Source of the DNA: Vallitalea okinawensis
GTDB lineage: Bacteria; Bacillota; Clostridia; Lachnospirales; PQDH01
Length of the DNA: 64,000 nucleotides
Direction of reading: 5' to 3'
Assembly: GCF_002964605.1 (NCBI RefSeq)
Contig: NZ_PQDH01000005.1
Location: 124,001 to 188,000, forward strand
The translations under genes and the position numbers were made by a program. The notes under the pieces are model-generated. The model was not told where the DNA came from and did no database searches. It saw only the letters and a program-made list of their open reading frames with translations. Every line of letters starts with the position of its first letter. Positions within the stretch are counted from its first letter, which is position 1. This document shows, in pieces, positions 1 through 9,453 of this stretch.

Positions 1-758
1 GGTTTACCCCATGGAGTCATTGGACTTGGACGACCGATAGGAGCTCTACCTTCACCACCACCGTGAGGGTGATCACAAGGGTTCATTACAGAACCTCTAA
101 CTGTTGGGCGAATACCCATATGACGCTTACGTCCTGCTTTACCAATTGTTACTAATTCATGATCAGTATTACCTACTTGACCGATTGTCGCACGACAGCC
201 TATTGGAACCAAACGCATTTCGCCTGATGGTAAACGAAGAGTCGCATGTTTACCTTCTTTAGCCATTAATTGCGCTACGTTACCAGCTGCACGTACTAAT
301 TGTCCACCTTTACCAGGTTTCATTTCGATATTGTGGATTTGTGTACCTACTGGGATATCTTTGAGTGCTAATGCATTACCCACTCTAATCTCAGCTTCTG
401 GTCCGTTCATGATTTTGTGACCTACTTTTAAACCAACAGGTGCTAAGATGTATTTCTTCTCACCATCAGCATAGCATACTAATGCAATGTTAGCTGATCT
501 GTTTGGATCGTATTCGATAGCCACAACTTTTGCTGGAATACCATCTTTGTTTCTTTTGAAATCTATGATTCTGTATTTCTTCTTAGCGCCACCGCCGCGA
601 TGTCTTACAGTTATTTTACCTTGGTTATTACGACCAGAATGTTTATCTAAGCTAACAACTAATGACTTCTCTGGTTTTTTCTTAGTTACTTCATCAAATG
701 CTGACACTGTCATATGTCTTCTTGATGGTGTATATGGTCTATAACTTTTAATCGCCAT
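1..758 (-). CDS. rplB: Ribosomal protein L2 (partial, C-terminus outside window)
   Basis: Translation starts [17 protein letters not shown] and runs 252 codons to the window edge, ending in a PMTPWGKP stretch. About 25 C-terminal residues of the usual 275 or so are missing. L2 binds 23S rRNA at the peptidyl-transferase centre and is needed for subunit association. The catalytically important His region ([15 protein letters not shown]) is present. The ATG has a good AAAGGAGTG site. The gene follows rplW after 114 bases and is the last visible gene of the S10 operon. Confidence 0.98.
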   Translation of the reverse strand, partial: MAIKSYRPYTPSRRHMTVSAFDEVTKKKPEKSLVVSLDKHSGRNNQGKITVRHRGGGAKKKYRIIDFKRNKDGIPAKVVAIEYDPNRSANIALVCYADGEKKYILAPVGLKVGHKIMNGPEAEIRVGNALALKDIPVGTQIHNIEMKPGKGGQLVRAAGNVAQLMAKEGKHATLRLPSGEMRLVPIGCRATIGQVGNTDHELVTIGKAGRKRHMGIRPTVRGSVMNPCDHPHGGGEGRAPIGRPSPMTPWGK

Positions 759-872
759 GCGTGTTCACTCCTTTCATTCTTTAGAACCTACCACGCTACC
801 AAGCGTTTCATGGTTAAAAAAACAGTTAAATTATATATCTTCTATTCCATCAACAAATATTATATATTTGTT

Positions 873-1172
873 TTATAACCCTTCAAAGAAATCGATATCT
901 TTGCTATCTTCAGTAAGCTTAACAATAGCTTTCTTTGTTTTGGCTGTTTTACCGGAAGTCATTCCTCTACGCTTGTTTTTACCTTGTTTGTTCATTGTGT
1001 TAACGCGAGTAACTTTAACACCATCAAACATTTTTTCAACAGCTTCTCTGATTTGAACTTTAGTCGCTTCAGGATGAACAAGGAAAGTGTATTTCTTCTC
1101 TGCCATATCGTTCATTGATCTCTCAGTGATAACAGGTTTTAAGATAATATCATAATAGTTTAAAGCTGCCAT
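873..1172 (-). CDS. rplW: Ribosomal protein L23
   Basis: This 99-residue protein has the L23 signature ([11 protein letters not shown] near the N-terminus; [13 protein letters not shown] in the C-terminal half). L23 sits at the exit of the peptide tunnel and docks trigger factor and SRP. The ATG overlaps the rplD stop codon (TAATG) and its AGGAGG lies inside rplD, so translation is probably coupled to L4. It is the fourth gene of the S10 operon, in the order usual for Firmicutes. Confidence 0.98.
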   Translation of the reverse strand: MAALNYYDIILKPVITERSMNDMAEKKYTFLVHPEATKVQIREAVEKMFDGVKVTRVNTMNKQGKNKRRGMTSGKTAKTKKAIVKLTEDSKDIDFFEGL

Positions 1173-1786
1173 TATGCATACACCTCCTCAATTTTAGCAA
1201 TGTCTGCTTTGCTTACTACAAAGGCATCATATTTTAAGATGTCATATACATTTAAACGATCTGCTTTAGTTGTTTCAACACCAGGGATGTTTCTAGCTGA
1301 TAATACAACATTTTGCTCACCAGTTACAACTAATGCTTTCTTTATATTTAAAGCATCTAATGCAGTTTTAAATGTTTTTGTTTTAACTTCACCCATTGTT
1401 AAATCATCAACAACGATTATTTTTTGATCAGCAACTTTAGATGTTAAAGCAGATTTTAATGCCAATCTTCTTTCTTTCTTGTTTAACTTTTGAGAATAAT
1501 CTCTTGGTTTTGGAGCGAATGCTACACCACCGCCAGTCCAGTGAGGAGCACGAATTGTACCTTGTCTAGCTCTACCTGTTCCTTTTTGACGCCATGGTTT
1601 AGCTCCACCGCCTCTTACTTCTGAACGAGTTTTAGCGCTTTGTGTTCCTTGTCTTTTATTAGCAAGGTGACCAACAACAGCTCGATGCATAACGTGTGTA
1701 TTCACTTCAATACCAAATACTGCATCATTAAGTTCGATTTCGCCTACTTGCTTACCGTTCATATCAAAAACCGTTACTTTTGCCAT
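1172..1786 (-). CDS. rplD: Ribosomal protein L4
   Basis: This is a 204-residue L4 protein with the extended-loop signature ([21 protein letters not shown], split here as two adjacent motifs) and the conserved [14 protein letters not shown]4 binds 23S rRNA. In Firmicutes it is also the repressor that recognises the S10 leader, and a candidate leader lies upstream of rpsJ in this window. The start codon has an AAGGAGG site. The gene overlaps rplW by one base and follows rplC after 21 bases. Confidence 0.98.
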   Translation of the reverse strand: MAKVTVFDMNGKQVGEIELNDAVFGIEVNTHVMHRAVVGHLANKRQGTQSAKTRSEVRGGGAKPWRQKGTGRARQGTIRAPHWTGGGVAFAPKPRDYSQKLNKKERRLALKSALTSKVADQKIIVVDDLTMGEVKTKTFKTALDALNIKKALVVTGEQNVVLSARNIPGVETTKADRLNVYDILKYDAFVVSKADIAKIEEVYA

Positions 1787-1807
1787 CTTTTCTGCCTCCT
1801 TCCGTTA

Positions 1808-2431
1808 TTAGTTTCCTTTAACAGCGCTTCTAATTTCAACAACTGCTTTTTTAGGTCCTGGAATTGAACCTTTAACTAATAATAAGTTTTTCTCTGGCAT
1901 TACTTTTACAACTTCTAAATTTTGAACTGTCACAATTTCAGCACCCATATGTCCAGCTAGTTTTTTACCTTTGAAAACTCTACCTGGGAATGATGCGTTA
2001 CCCATAGAACCAGCAGATCTATGATATTTAGAACCATGTGCCTTAGGTCCTATACTAAAACCATGTCTTTTGATTGCACCTTGAAAACCTTTACCTTTTG
2101 AAGTACCTCTTACGTCAATTTTATCGCCTTCAGCAAATACATCAGCTTTTAATTCTTGACCTACTTCAAATTCACCTTCAAGTTTGAATTCTTTAAGATG
2201 TCTCTTGAATTCAACGCCTGCTTTGTTGAAGTGACCTTGCATTGGTTTGTTAGTGTGTTTATCTTTCGCATCAACGAAACCAATTTGAACTGCAGTATAA
2301 CCATCATTTTCTTCAGTTTTTACTTGTGTTACTTTACAAGGACCTGCTTCTAATACAGTTACTGGTACTAATACTCCATCTTCATTGAAGATCTGAGTCA
2401 TACCAACTTTCTTAGCTAATAATGCTTTCAT
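1808..2431 (-). CDS. rplC: Ribosomal protein L3
   Basis: The protein is 207 residues and begins [15 protein letters not shown], the standard L3 N-terminus. I rejected an in-frame start 17 codons upstream because AGGAGG lies just before the ATG at 2431. Conserved [11 protein letters not shown] and [17 protein letters not shown] regions are present; the latter includes the loop that reaches the peptidyl-transferase centre. It lies 123 bases after rpsJ in the S10 operon. Confidence 0.98.
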   Translation of the reverse strand: MKALLAKKVGMTQIFNEDGVLVPVTVLEAGPCKVTQVKTEENDGYTAVQIGFVDAKDKHTNKPMQGHFNKAGVEFKRHLKEFKLEGEFEVGQELKADVFAEGDKIDVRGTSKGKGFQGAIKRHGFSIGPKAHGSKYHRSAGSMGNASFPGRVFKGKKLAGHMGAEIVTVQNLEVVKVMPEKNLLLVKGSIPGPKKAVVEIRSAVKGN

Positions 2432-2554
2432 CTTCGCACCTCCTAATAATCTACAGCGGATTACCTTTTTAGTGGCAATCATTCTAGGTTATTAGAGTTG
2501 ACTTTTTACAATTTAAAATTGCTTTATCTATCAACAATAATAATAACCTTCTAA

Positions 2555-2872
2555 TTAATTATTTTTTACATCAACTTTAATGTCAACGCCTGCAGGTAAA
2601 TCTAAACGCATTAAAGCGTCAACAGTTTTGTTTGATGGCATTAAGATATCAATTAATCTCTTATGCGTTCTTTGTTCGAATTGTTCTCTTGAGTCTTTGT
2701 ACTTATGTACAGCTCTCAAAATAGTAACAATCTCTTTTTTTGTTGGTAATGGGATAGGCCCACTAACTTTAGCACCAGTCTTCTTTGCTGTTTCAATAAT
2801 CTTTGTTGAAGATTGATCGATTAATTGATGATCATAAGCTTTTAATGTAATTCTGATCTTTTGATTTGCCAT
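2555..2872 (-). CDS. rpsJ: Ribosomal protein S10 / NusE
   Basis: The 105-residue product begins [15 protein letters not shown], the family N-terminus. A longer in-frame reading (30 more residues) runs into the structured leader and has no family similarity, so I chose the ATG at 2872. It is preceded by AAGGAGG about 11 bases away. S10 is part of the 30S head and, as NusE, joins NusB in antitermination. It is the first gene of the S10 operon. Confidence 0.98.
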   Translation of the reverse strand: MANQKIRITLKAYDHQLIDQSSTKIIETAKKTGAKVSGPIPLPTKKEIVTILRAVHKYKDSREQFEQRTHKRLIDILMPSNKTVDALMRLDLPAGVDIKVDVKNN

Positions 2873-2908
2873 AAAAAAAGTCGCCTCCTTTTCGTACTTG
2901 AATTTAGC

Positions 2909-3009
2909 ACGACAAGTGGTGACTGTACACTCATCCGTGTGTGTCGCATTTGTTACACACACTTAACACCCATTGGATGTAAAACGATATTGGTACAGTG
3001 ACTTGTCGT
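2909..3009 (-). ncRNA. Structured S10-operon leader (candidate L4-binding leader)
   Basis: The transcript between the promoter and rpsJ can form a nested structure. The outer arms are 2993-2999 with 2922-2928 and 3001-3009 with 2909-2917 (GTACAGT and ACTTGTCGT type pairing). Inside, GGATG/CATCC arms and a GTGTGTG/CACACAC hairpin (2936-2962) fold. Firmicutes carry an L4-responsive leader (Rfam L4 leader family) at this place; assignment here rests on position and foldability, not on a covariance-model match. Confidence 0.7.
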
Positions 3010-3103
3010 CAGTTTCTCGAACTTGACATTCGCTCCATGGAAATTTACCCGCCGAAACGGCAACCTCCCACTTCATCACTATCAATGTCACACAACGTTA
3101 CAT

Positions 3104-3132
3104 ATTATACTACAAAGAAAGACCAATTTCAA
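3104..3132 (-). promoter_or_regulatory. Sigma-A promoter of the S10 operon
   Basis: TTGAAA at 3127-3132 is followed by a 17-base spacer and a perfect TATAAT at 3104-3109 on the minus strand. Transcription would start near 3097, giving a leader of about 225 bases before rpsJ. Confidence 0.88.
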
Positions 3133-3848
3133 GTCTTTTTTATAATATTTTTTTCAACTATTTATATTGAGCTTAACATTTAGCATGATTAATAATTAAG
3201 TTCAATATGTATACCTTGAATTATAAATTGAATCCCACTAAATAATTACTGGCTTTATAGTAATTAATTAATTCAATTAGTATTTTCTATATTCTTTTAC
3301 TTCTTGCTAAATATGAAGATTTTAATCAACATTACCTATTTTACTTGAGTTATAGGTACATTTCAATACCTATTTTCTGGTAATTATATCATAAAAAAAA
3401 TACTCTCTTCCTATTATAATGTAATTTAAAACAACAACTTTATCTTACCTTCCCTAACTCATTAAATCATGGACAATTCTCTTTTAATATTGATCTTCTT
3501 TTAATATTAAGGGATTACAGTATCTATCGTCTTGATACATTCTAGAAACTATTATTAATTAAGCAGCTACAATCCATAGTATCTACGAATTAAAATATTG
3601 TATACTTAACAATTTGCTCTTGATATAAAAGTCATATTACTATATAATTAATAATAGTTATTAGTTAATAATAAATACTTGTACATAATGCTTTTTTACC
3701 AAGTATTAAAGATAGCTTAATATAGAATAACGATTAGAATGAAAAATGATTTCTATAATTAATGGCTATCCTATGAACAAGTACTAAGTAACACTTGAAA
3801 AATTATTACTTGGATAGACTATTATATAAACAATTGGGAGGGATAATT
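3133..3848. other. AT-rich intergenic stretch without a recognisable gene
   Basis: About 700 bases separate the S10 promoter from the ZIP gene. I see no ORF with a ribosome-binding site, no tRNA and no strong terminator. A weak promoter-like TTGAAA (3795-3800) with TATTAT at 3820 precedes the ZIP gene, but its 19-base spacing is poor. Confidence 0.5.
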
Positions 3849-4673
3849 ATGTTTTCTGAGTTTTTTAGTTGGTTTTCAATACAGAACCCTATATTACAAG
3901 CTGTACTAGCAACACTTTTTACTTGGTTTTTAACTGCTTTAGGTGCAGGTTTAGTGTTCTTCTTTAAAAAGATTAATCGAAATGTCTTAAATTTAATGTT
4001 AGGTTTTGCTGCTGGTGTCATGATTGCAGCAAGCTTCTGGTCTTTATTAGCGCCTGCTATTGATATGGCCGAAGCTGCTGGAAAGTCAGCATGGATTCCT
4101 GCCGCTGTTGGTTTCCTACTTGGAGGAGCTGTATTATATCTTATTGATAAAACTCTTCCTCATCTTCATCTTGGTTATCCAGAAGAAGAAAAAGAAGGTG
4201 TGGAAACAAGTTGGCATCGAAGTGTCCTATTGGTTCTTGCTATAACACTACACAACATTCCAGAAGGTTTAGCTGTAGGGGTTGCCTTTGGTGCATTGGC
4301 AGCGGGTATTCCTTCTGCTTCATTAGCAGGTGCTGTCGCTTTAGCCATCGGTATCGGTATTCAAAACTTCCCAGAAGGTGCGGCTGTTTCTGTTCCTTTA
4401 AGACGTGAAGGTATGAGTCGTACCAAAAGTTTCCTTTATGGGCAAGCATCTGGTATGGTTGAACCTATTGCTGGATTAATTGGTGCCGTAGCTGTTATCT
4501 CTATGCAAGCTCTTTTACCTTATGCGTTAGCTTTTGCAGCTGGTGCTATGATTTACGTAGTGGTTGAGGAACTTATTCCTGAAGCACAACTTGATAGAAA
4601 GACTGATGTAGCAACGATTGGGGTAATGTTAGGGTTTACTGTGATGATGATTTTGGATGTATCCCTAGGGTAG
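3849..4673 (+). CDS. ZIP-family divalent metal transporter
   Basis: The 274-residue membrane protein has about eight hydrophobic segments. It carries the two ZIP signature helices: [15 protein letters not shown] (TM4) and an [14 protein letters not shown] segment (TM5), which hold the metal-binding His/Asn/Glu residues. Between TM3 and TM4 is the short histidine-containing cytoplasmic loop ([18 protein letters not shown]). It resembles the GufA/ZupT branch, which imports zinc or other divalent ions. I place the start at the ATG at 3849, behind GGGAGGG; an upstream ATG at 3795 has no such site. Its substrate cannot be told from sequence. A structured repeat begins three bases after the stop. 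Confidence 0.9.
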   Translation: MFSEFFSWFSIQNPILQAVLATLFTWFLTALGAGLVFFFKKINRNVLNLMLGFAAGVMIAASFWSLLAPAIDMAEAAGKSAWIPAAVGFLLGGAVLYLIDKTLPHLHLGYPEEEKEGVETSWHRSVLLVLAITLHNIPEGLAVGVAFGALAAGIPSASLAGAVALAIGIGIQNFPEGAAVSVPLRREGMSRTKSFLYGQASGMVEPIAGLIGAVAVISMQALLPYALAFAAGAMIYVVVEELIPEAQLDRKTDVATIGVMLGFTVMMILDVSLG

Positions 4674-4676
4674 TGC

Positions 4677-4776
4677 GAAGGACAAGACATGTATTCTTCG
4701 AACCAGTAACACGTCCTGTGTTAAATGGTTCGCGTGATACGTCCATGTATCACTTGACATACATACCTTGTCCTTC
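4677..4776 (-). repeat. Three-way-junction repeat, copy 1
   Basis: Outer arms of 10 bp (4677-4686 with 4767-4776) continue, after a 2x2 internal loop, as 6 bp (4689-4694 with 4759-4764). They enclose two hairpins. One is 4699-4732 (CGAACCA/TGGTTCG then AACAC/GTGTT, loop GTCCT); the other is 4734-4753 (GTGATAC/GTATCAC, loop GTCCAT). Read on the minus strand, the loops show ACATGGACGT and ACAGGACGT. The element starts three bases after the ZIP stop codon. It is one of six related copies in the window. Confidence 0.85.
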
Positions 4777-5031
4777 TTAGAGGTAAATAAGTGTAGAGCG
4801 TCTGTTAAGTCATTTACTAGAGTGGTCTATTAGTACCAAGTGAGCTCGATACTACCTTCAGCCTGCGTTATAAGTTACGTATGCGGATACTGATTGCGTC
4901 TATAGTGAGCATATTAGATCGTTAAAATTTCATTGGTTGGTTCTATGTGAATAATCTCTTTCATATGAATTAGTGTAGGGTTGTACTAGTTTTATGCCTT
5001 ATAACGATTTGATATGGAGGAGGTTTTTTAT

Positions 5032-7110
5032 ATGAAAAAAGTTATTTCTCTACTTTGCATGCTCTTATTACTCGTTACACTATTGCCCTCACTTGCGTTT
5101 GCTGAATCATCAGACATGGAATACCTTGTTGGTGCCGGTATCCACGATATTACTGGTCCATCTGCAGAAATTGTTATGATGGGTTATGCGGATTCCAATC
5201 AATCTAATAGAGGTATTCATTTACGTCAAAGAGCCCGTTCTTTCGTCGTAGTTGATCAAAATACGGATGAACGTATTGTCTATGTAAGTACAGACTTAGG
5301 TATGGCTTTTCAATCTGTAAAAGATGGTGTAGTCAATAAATTATCGGATAACGGGTACGGACATCTGTATAGGGATCAGAACATTATGATTAACGCTACC
5401 CATACCCATAGCGGTCCTGGTGGATACTCACATTATGGTTTGTACAACGTCTCCACTTTCGGTTTTATTGAAGAAAATTATGATTGCATTGTTAATGGTA
5501 TTTATGAATCCATTGTCAAAGCTCATAATAACTTAGAACCTGGGTACATCGAGTTCAATATGGGTCAATGTTTGGATACCAACATTAATCGTTCCCCTGA
5601 AGCCTATGAGATGAATCCAGAAGAAGAAAAAGCTCTTTATGAGTATAATGTTGATAAAAACATGTATGTATTGAATTTTAAAAATGCTGATGATGATTTG
5701 CTAGGCATTCTAAACTGGTTTGGTGTACATCCAACTTCAATGGGTGTTGATAATCTGTTAATTTCTAGTGATAATAAAGGGACTGCTTCTTATCTCTATG
5801 AAAAAGAAATGGGCACAGATTATTTGTCTAGTAAGACATTTGTAGCTGCCTTTGCTCAGAGTAATTGTGGTGATTCTTCTCCAAATATATTTGGAGGACC
5901 AACGGGTTATGGGGATGATGATTTCGAGAGTACCTACGAAGCTGGTCGCATTCAATACGAAAAAGCCAAAGAACTTTCAGATACTGCAACCAAGCGCTTA
6001 ACTGGTCCCATTGCTTTTCGTCATCAATATGTCGACTTTTCTAACCTGACCATTGCGCCTGAATATGCTGATGGTGAAGAACGCTATACCTATCCTGGTT
6101 GTATGGGATACTCTTTTGCTAGAGGCGCAGAAGATAACCCAACAGATTTACCTGGTTTTTATGAAGGCATGACACAACCTGAATATGGATTGGACAGTGC
6201 AGATAATTATATTGATAACGTTCAAGGACTTCTCAATCTAGCACCCAAATTTAATCAAATTAATGGTGCTAGATATCCTGAACTCTGGGAACTTCATTAC
6301 CCAAAACCTATTCTTTTTGCAACTTGTAAGGCTGAACCAGACCCTTGGACACCTCAGATTATTCCAGTACAACTATTCACAATCGGGGATTTTGCAATTC
6401 TTGGCGTGCCAGCTGAAGTTACGACTATGTCTGGTCGTCGATTGAAAAATGCCGTTGAAGAAGCTTTCCTAGAATTAACAGGTGATTATTATACTGCTGT
6501 TGTTTCAGGGCATTCCAATTCTTATACCAGCTACCTCACCACCCCTGAAGAATATGATGCTCAGCATTATGAAGGTGCATCAACTCAATTTGGTAAGTGG
6601 ACTCTATCAGGCTATCTTCAGCAATTTTATCAATTAGCTACATCTATTGTTGAAGGCAGTACTGTACCCTCAGGACCGCATCCACCGGATTTAAGTGATG
6701 AACAAGTTACTTTTGAAACAGGTGTACTTTATGATGGCTTACCAATTGCCAGGGACTTTGGAGATTTGAAGACGGATGTGGAAACTAGCTATCACAAAGG
6801 TGATACGGTGACTGCCAGTTTCTGGTCTGGTCATCCTAGAAATGATTTAAGAACTGGCAACAGTTTCTTAGAAGTGCAGTATAAAGATGGGGATAAATGG
6901 ATAACTATTGCATATGATTGGGACTGGGATACAAAATATCACTGGAAAAGGCGTTCCGTCATAGCCGGTACATCAGAATCCATTATAGAATGGACTATTC
7001 CTGATGATGCTCTCTTAGGTACCTATCGTGTTAAGCACAACGGTGCTTATAAGAGTATTACAGGTATCTATCAGTATGAAGGTTATTCTAGTGAGTTTAT
7101 AGTGGAGTAA
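5032..7110 (+). CDS. Secreted neutral/alkaline ceramidase
   Basis: The 692-residue protein begins with a Sec signal peptide (MKKVISLLCMLLLLV..., cleavage likely after AFA at about residue 24). It then matches the alkaline-ceramidase family (Ceramidase_alk plus a C-terminal Ig-like domain). Zinc ligands fit H124 and H126 in ATHTHSGPGG and H233 in WFGVHPTSM. The nucleophile motif GDVSPN appears as GDSSPN at 280-285, so S283 is the likely catalytic serine. The family hydrolyses the amide bond of ceramide outside the cell. The start at 5032 has GGAGGAGG; an ATG six codons earlier has no such site. The 255 bases upstream (4777-5031) contain only weak stem-loops. A strong terminator follows. Confidence 0.9.
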   Translation: MKKVISLLCMLLLLVTLLPSLAFAESSDMEYLVGAGIHDITGPSAEIVMMGYADSNQSNRGIHLRQRARSFVVVDQNTDERIVYVSTDLGMAFQSVKDGVVNKLSDNGYGHLYRDQNIMINATHTHSGPGGYSHYGLYNVSTFGFIEENYDCIVNGIYESIVKAHNNLEPGYIEFNMGQCLDTNINRSPEAYEMNPEEEKALYEYNVDKNMYVLNFKNADDDLLGILNWFGVHPTSMGVDNLLISSDNKGTASYLYEKEMGTDYLSSKTFVAAFAQSNCGDSSPNIFGGPTGYGDDDFESTYEAGRIQYEKAKELSDTATKRLTGPIAFRHQYVDFSNLTIAPEYADGEERYTYPGCMGYSFARGAEDNPTDLPGFYEGMTQPEYGLDSADNYIDNVQGLLNLAPKFNQINGARYPELWELHYPKPILFATCKAEPDPWTPQIIPVQLFTIGDFAILGVPAEVTTMSGRRLKNAVEEAFLELTGDYYTAVVSGHSNSYTSYLTTPEEYDAQHYEGASTQFGKWTLSGYLQQFYQLATSIVEGSTVPSGPHPPDLSDEQVTFETGVLYDGLPIARDFGDLKTDVETSYHKGDTVTASFWSGHPRNDLRTGNSFLEVQYKDGDKWITIAYDWDWDTKYHWKRRSVIAGTSESIIEWTIPDDALLGTYRVKHNGAYKSITGIYQYEGYSSEFIVE

Positions 7111-7124
7111 AAGTAACACATAAT

Positions 7125-7162
7125 GCACCATTAGGGCTTTCTACCTAATGGTGCTTTTTTTT
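7125..7162 (+). terminator. Terminator after the ceramidase gene
   Basis: A 10-bp stem (GCACCATTAG, 7125-7134, with 7145-7154) is followed by eight T residues. The GH65 gene converges from the right and its stop codon lies in the tail. The hairpin may also stop that gene's transcript. Confidence 0.9.
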
Positions 7163-9425
7163 AAGCTAACTTCAATTCCTGCTGATCCATTGGACCCAAG
7201 TTTAACTCTTCGCCATTAACCCATATATTTGTTTTTCCTTGAGATGTAATCTTTATCCTTTGGCTACTAACAGATACCTGTATAACCTCACCCTTCCAGA
7301 ATATCTGAAAGGCTATCTCTTGCCAGTGCTCTGGTAGCCATGGATTGATATGAAGTTCACCATTTTTGATACGTACTCCACCAAAACCGAAGATTAAACT
7401 TTGCCAAGCTCCACCAGTAGAAGCTGCATGTAACCCATGTTCTGCATTGCCTTGATTATCTCCCAAATCCACCATAAGTGTTTTCATCAGGTAATCATAA
7501 GCCATATCTCTATAGCCTAAACGTAATCCCATAATTGAATACATACTGGGACTTAATGATGATTTATGCATAGTTCGCTTTTCATAATATCTATAATTGA
7601 TATGCTTCATTTCTTCATCAAATTCATCCTCTAACAGGAGCATCAGCATTATGACGTCCGGTTGTTTTATGAGCTGTGTTTCCCCTACACCAATGCCTTT
7701 TGGAACTTCCTTAGGCCAAATCGGCATCCCTTGTTCCGTTCTTTCACGGATAGGTATATCATTCAGGTCAAAATACCCTTGAAACTGTTCAATAAGTTTT
7801 TCGCCTTCTTTTTTGGGAATATATATTTTTTGGCTTTTTTTCTCCCATTGTATATAGAGCTCCTCAGATAACTGTAAACGCCGCTCTAATTCACAATATT
7901 TCTTATAATTCTTTTCTTTTAATACCGTTACTGCCCAAATACCTAGCTCCAAATTCCATTTAGCAAAGTAATTAGTATATACATTGTTATCAACATGCTC
8001 GTGGAACTCATCTGGACCTATAACCGTAGTAATCTCATAGCGATCTTCTTTATTATTGTACTCTAAACGGCTTTCCCAAAAATTTGCTGTCTCTAGAATC
8101 ATCTCATAACCATAATCAAGCATAAATTCCTCATCACCTGTTGCATCATAATAGGTTTTAATACTATAAGCAATATCTGCATTGATATGATATTCTTCAT
8201 CGCCTGTATAACAGCGAATCATTTCACCAGTAGGACCTAACAACCACTTAGGTGTTTCCTCGCAACCGGTGTCTGCTGCCTCCCAGGGATATCTTGATCC
8301 CTTGTAGCCATCAATTATAGCATTTTCTCTAGCACCCTTTAAGGTATTATACCGATATTTCAATAAATCTCTAGCCACCTCAGGTTGACTGTAGATAAAA
8401 AACGGGAGCATGAAGATTTCAGTATCCCAGAAAACGTGCCCCTTATAACCTTCTCCATGTAACCCTTTTGCTCCTATACTTACCCTTCCATTACTTTCAT
8501 AAGCACAACCTGAAAGATGAAAGAGATTAAAACGAATTCCTTTTTGTGCTGCATCATTCCCGCTAATTCTTATATCGCTCTTTGCCCAGAATGCTTCCAT
8601 GGCTATTTTATGCTTCACCAACACCTTTTCATAAGATCCATAGAATCTATAGAAACTATCGATTGCTTTTTGGAAGTGATTAGAGTCATCATAGGCGTGG
8701 TAAGTAGTCCCATATTTATAGATGTTATATGTTTTTCCCTCTTCTACATCTAGTAGATACAATTCTCGGATCATTTCACAGAATTTTGTGACTTTTATTC
8801 TTGTACCTTTAGGTTGAAAATCTAACCCTGTCACTTCTGTTATACCTATGTCATCATCAGTTGTCTCACTAAGGAGGGCTATGCCTCTATGTAAATCTTC
8901 CATTCTTTTAACCTCTGTATGTTTTACCCTAAAGTGAGGTTCTTGTTTACAATTCGTTACGCTACCATCAATATAACTCTCAACAACAAGCTTCCCATCA
9001 AAATTAAGAGACTGTACCTTATACCTCGCCGCCCAAAGATGTACATCCTTTCGACTAATAAACCTTTCCCGTTCTATAGCTACCTCTTTACCATCTGATA
9101 ATTCAGCAGTAAATCTAAGGGTTTCTATTCCCCATTGCATATTCAATTGCCTACTATAATTCTTAATTTGACATGTATCCATATTTAGGAGTTGGTTATC
9201 AATATACAGTTTCATACCATAGGGATTTGGACTGTTCACTAGTTCCTTAACTAATGCTTCACCTTTGTTAAAAATCCCTGCTAAATAATTTCCATCTTGA
9301 CTAATTCTCGAAAATTCTTGAATACCTCGAAGTCCTCGATATCCATTGGCTAATGTAAATAAAGTTTCTTCTTGTCCATTATTATCACTATCATAATGAT
9401 CAAACTCAATTATCCAATTATTCAT
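7161..9425 (-). CDS. Glycoside hydrolase family 65 phosphorylase (kojibiose/maltose phosphorylase type)
   Basis: The 754-residue protein has the GH65 layout: an N-terminal beta-sandwich (about 1-270), a linker, and an (alpha/alpha)6 barrel. The catalytic acid lies in VIGPDEFHEHVDNN (E473), and the phosphate-binding region includes HKSSLSPSMYS and AEHGLHAASTGGAW. Such enzymes cleave alpha-disaccharides with phosphate to give beta-glucose-1-phosphate and a free sugar. Maltose, kojibiose, nigerose and trehalose phosphorylases all share these motifs. The adjoining GH13_18 gene favours kojibiose, by analogy with E. coli ycjT/ycjM. I chose the second ATG (9425), which lies five bases after AAAGGTGA; the first is directly abutting it. 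It is downstream of the YesN-type regulator and probably in its operon. Confidence 0.88.
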   Translation of the reverse strand: MNNWIIEFDHYDSDNNGQEETLFTLANGYRGLRGIQEFSRISQDGNYLAGIFNKGEALVKELVNSPNPYGMKLYIDNQLLNMDTCQIKNYSRQLNMQWGIETLRFTAELSDGKEVAIERERFISRKDVHLWAARYKVQSLNFDGKLVVESYIDGSVTNCKQEPHFRVKHTEVKRMEDLHRGIALLSETTDDDIGITEVTGLDFQPKGTRIKVTKFCEMIRELYLLDVEEGKTYNIYKYGTTYHAYDDSNHFQKAIDSFYRFYGSYEKVLVKHKIAMEAFWAKSDIRISGNDAAQKGIRFNLFHLSGCAYESNGRVSIGAKGLHGEGYKGHVFWDTEIFMLPFFIYSQPEVARDLLKYRYNTLKGARENAIIDGYKGSRYPWEAADTGCEETPKWLLGPTGEMIRCYTGDEEYHINADIAYSIKTYYDATGDEEFMLDYGYEMILETANFWESRLEYNNKEDRYEITTVIGPDEFHEHVDNNVYTNYFAKWNLELGIWAVTVLKEKNYKKYCELERRLQLSEELYIQWEKKSQKIYIPKKEGEKLIEQFQGYFDLNDIPIRERTEQGMPIWPKEVPKGIGVGETQLIKQPDVIMLMLLLEDEFDEEMKHINYRYYEKRTMHKSSLSPSMYSIMGLRLGYRDMAYDYLMKTLMVDLGDNQGNAEHGLHAASTGGAWQSLIFGFGGVRIKNGELHINPWLPEHWQEIAFQIFWKGEVIQVSVSSQRIKITSQGKTNIWVNGEELNLGPMDQQELKLA

Positions 9426-9453
9426 TACATTCACCTTTCTTCATTTATGATCT

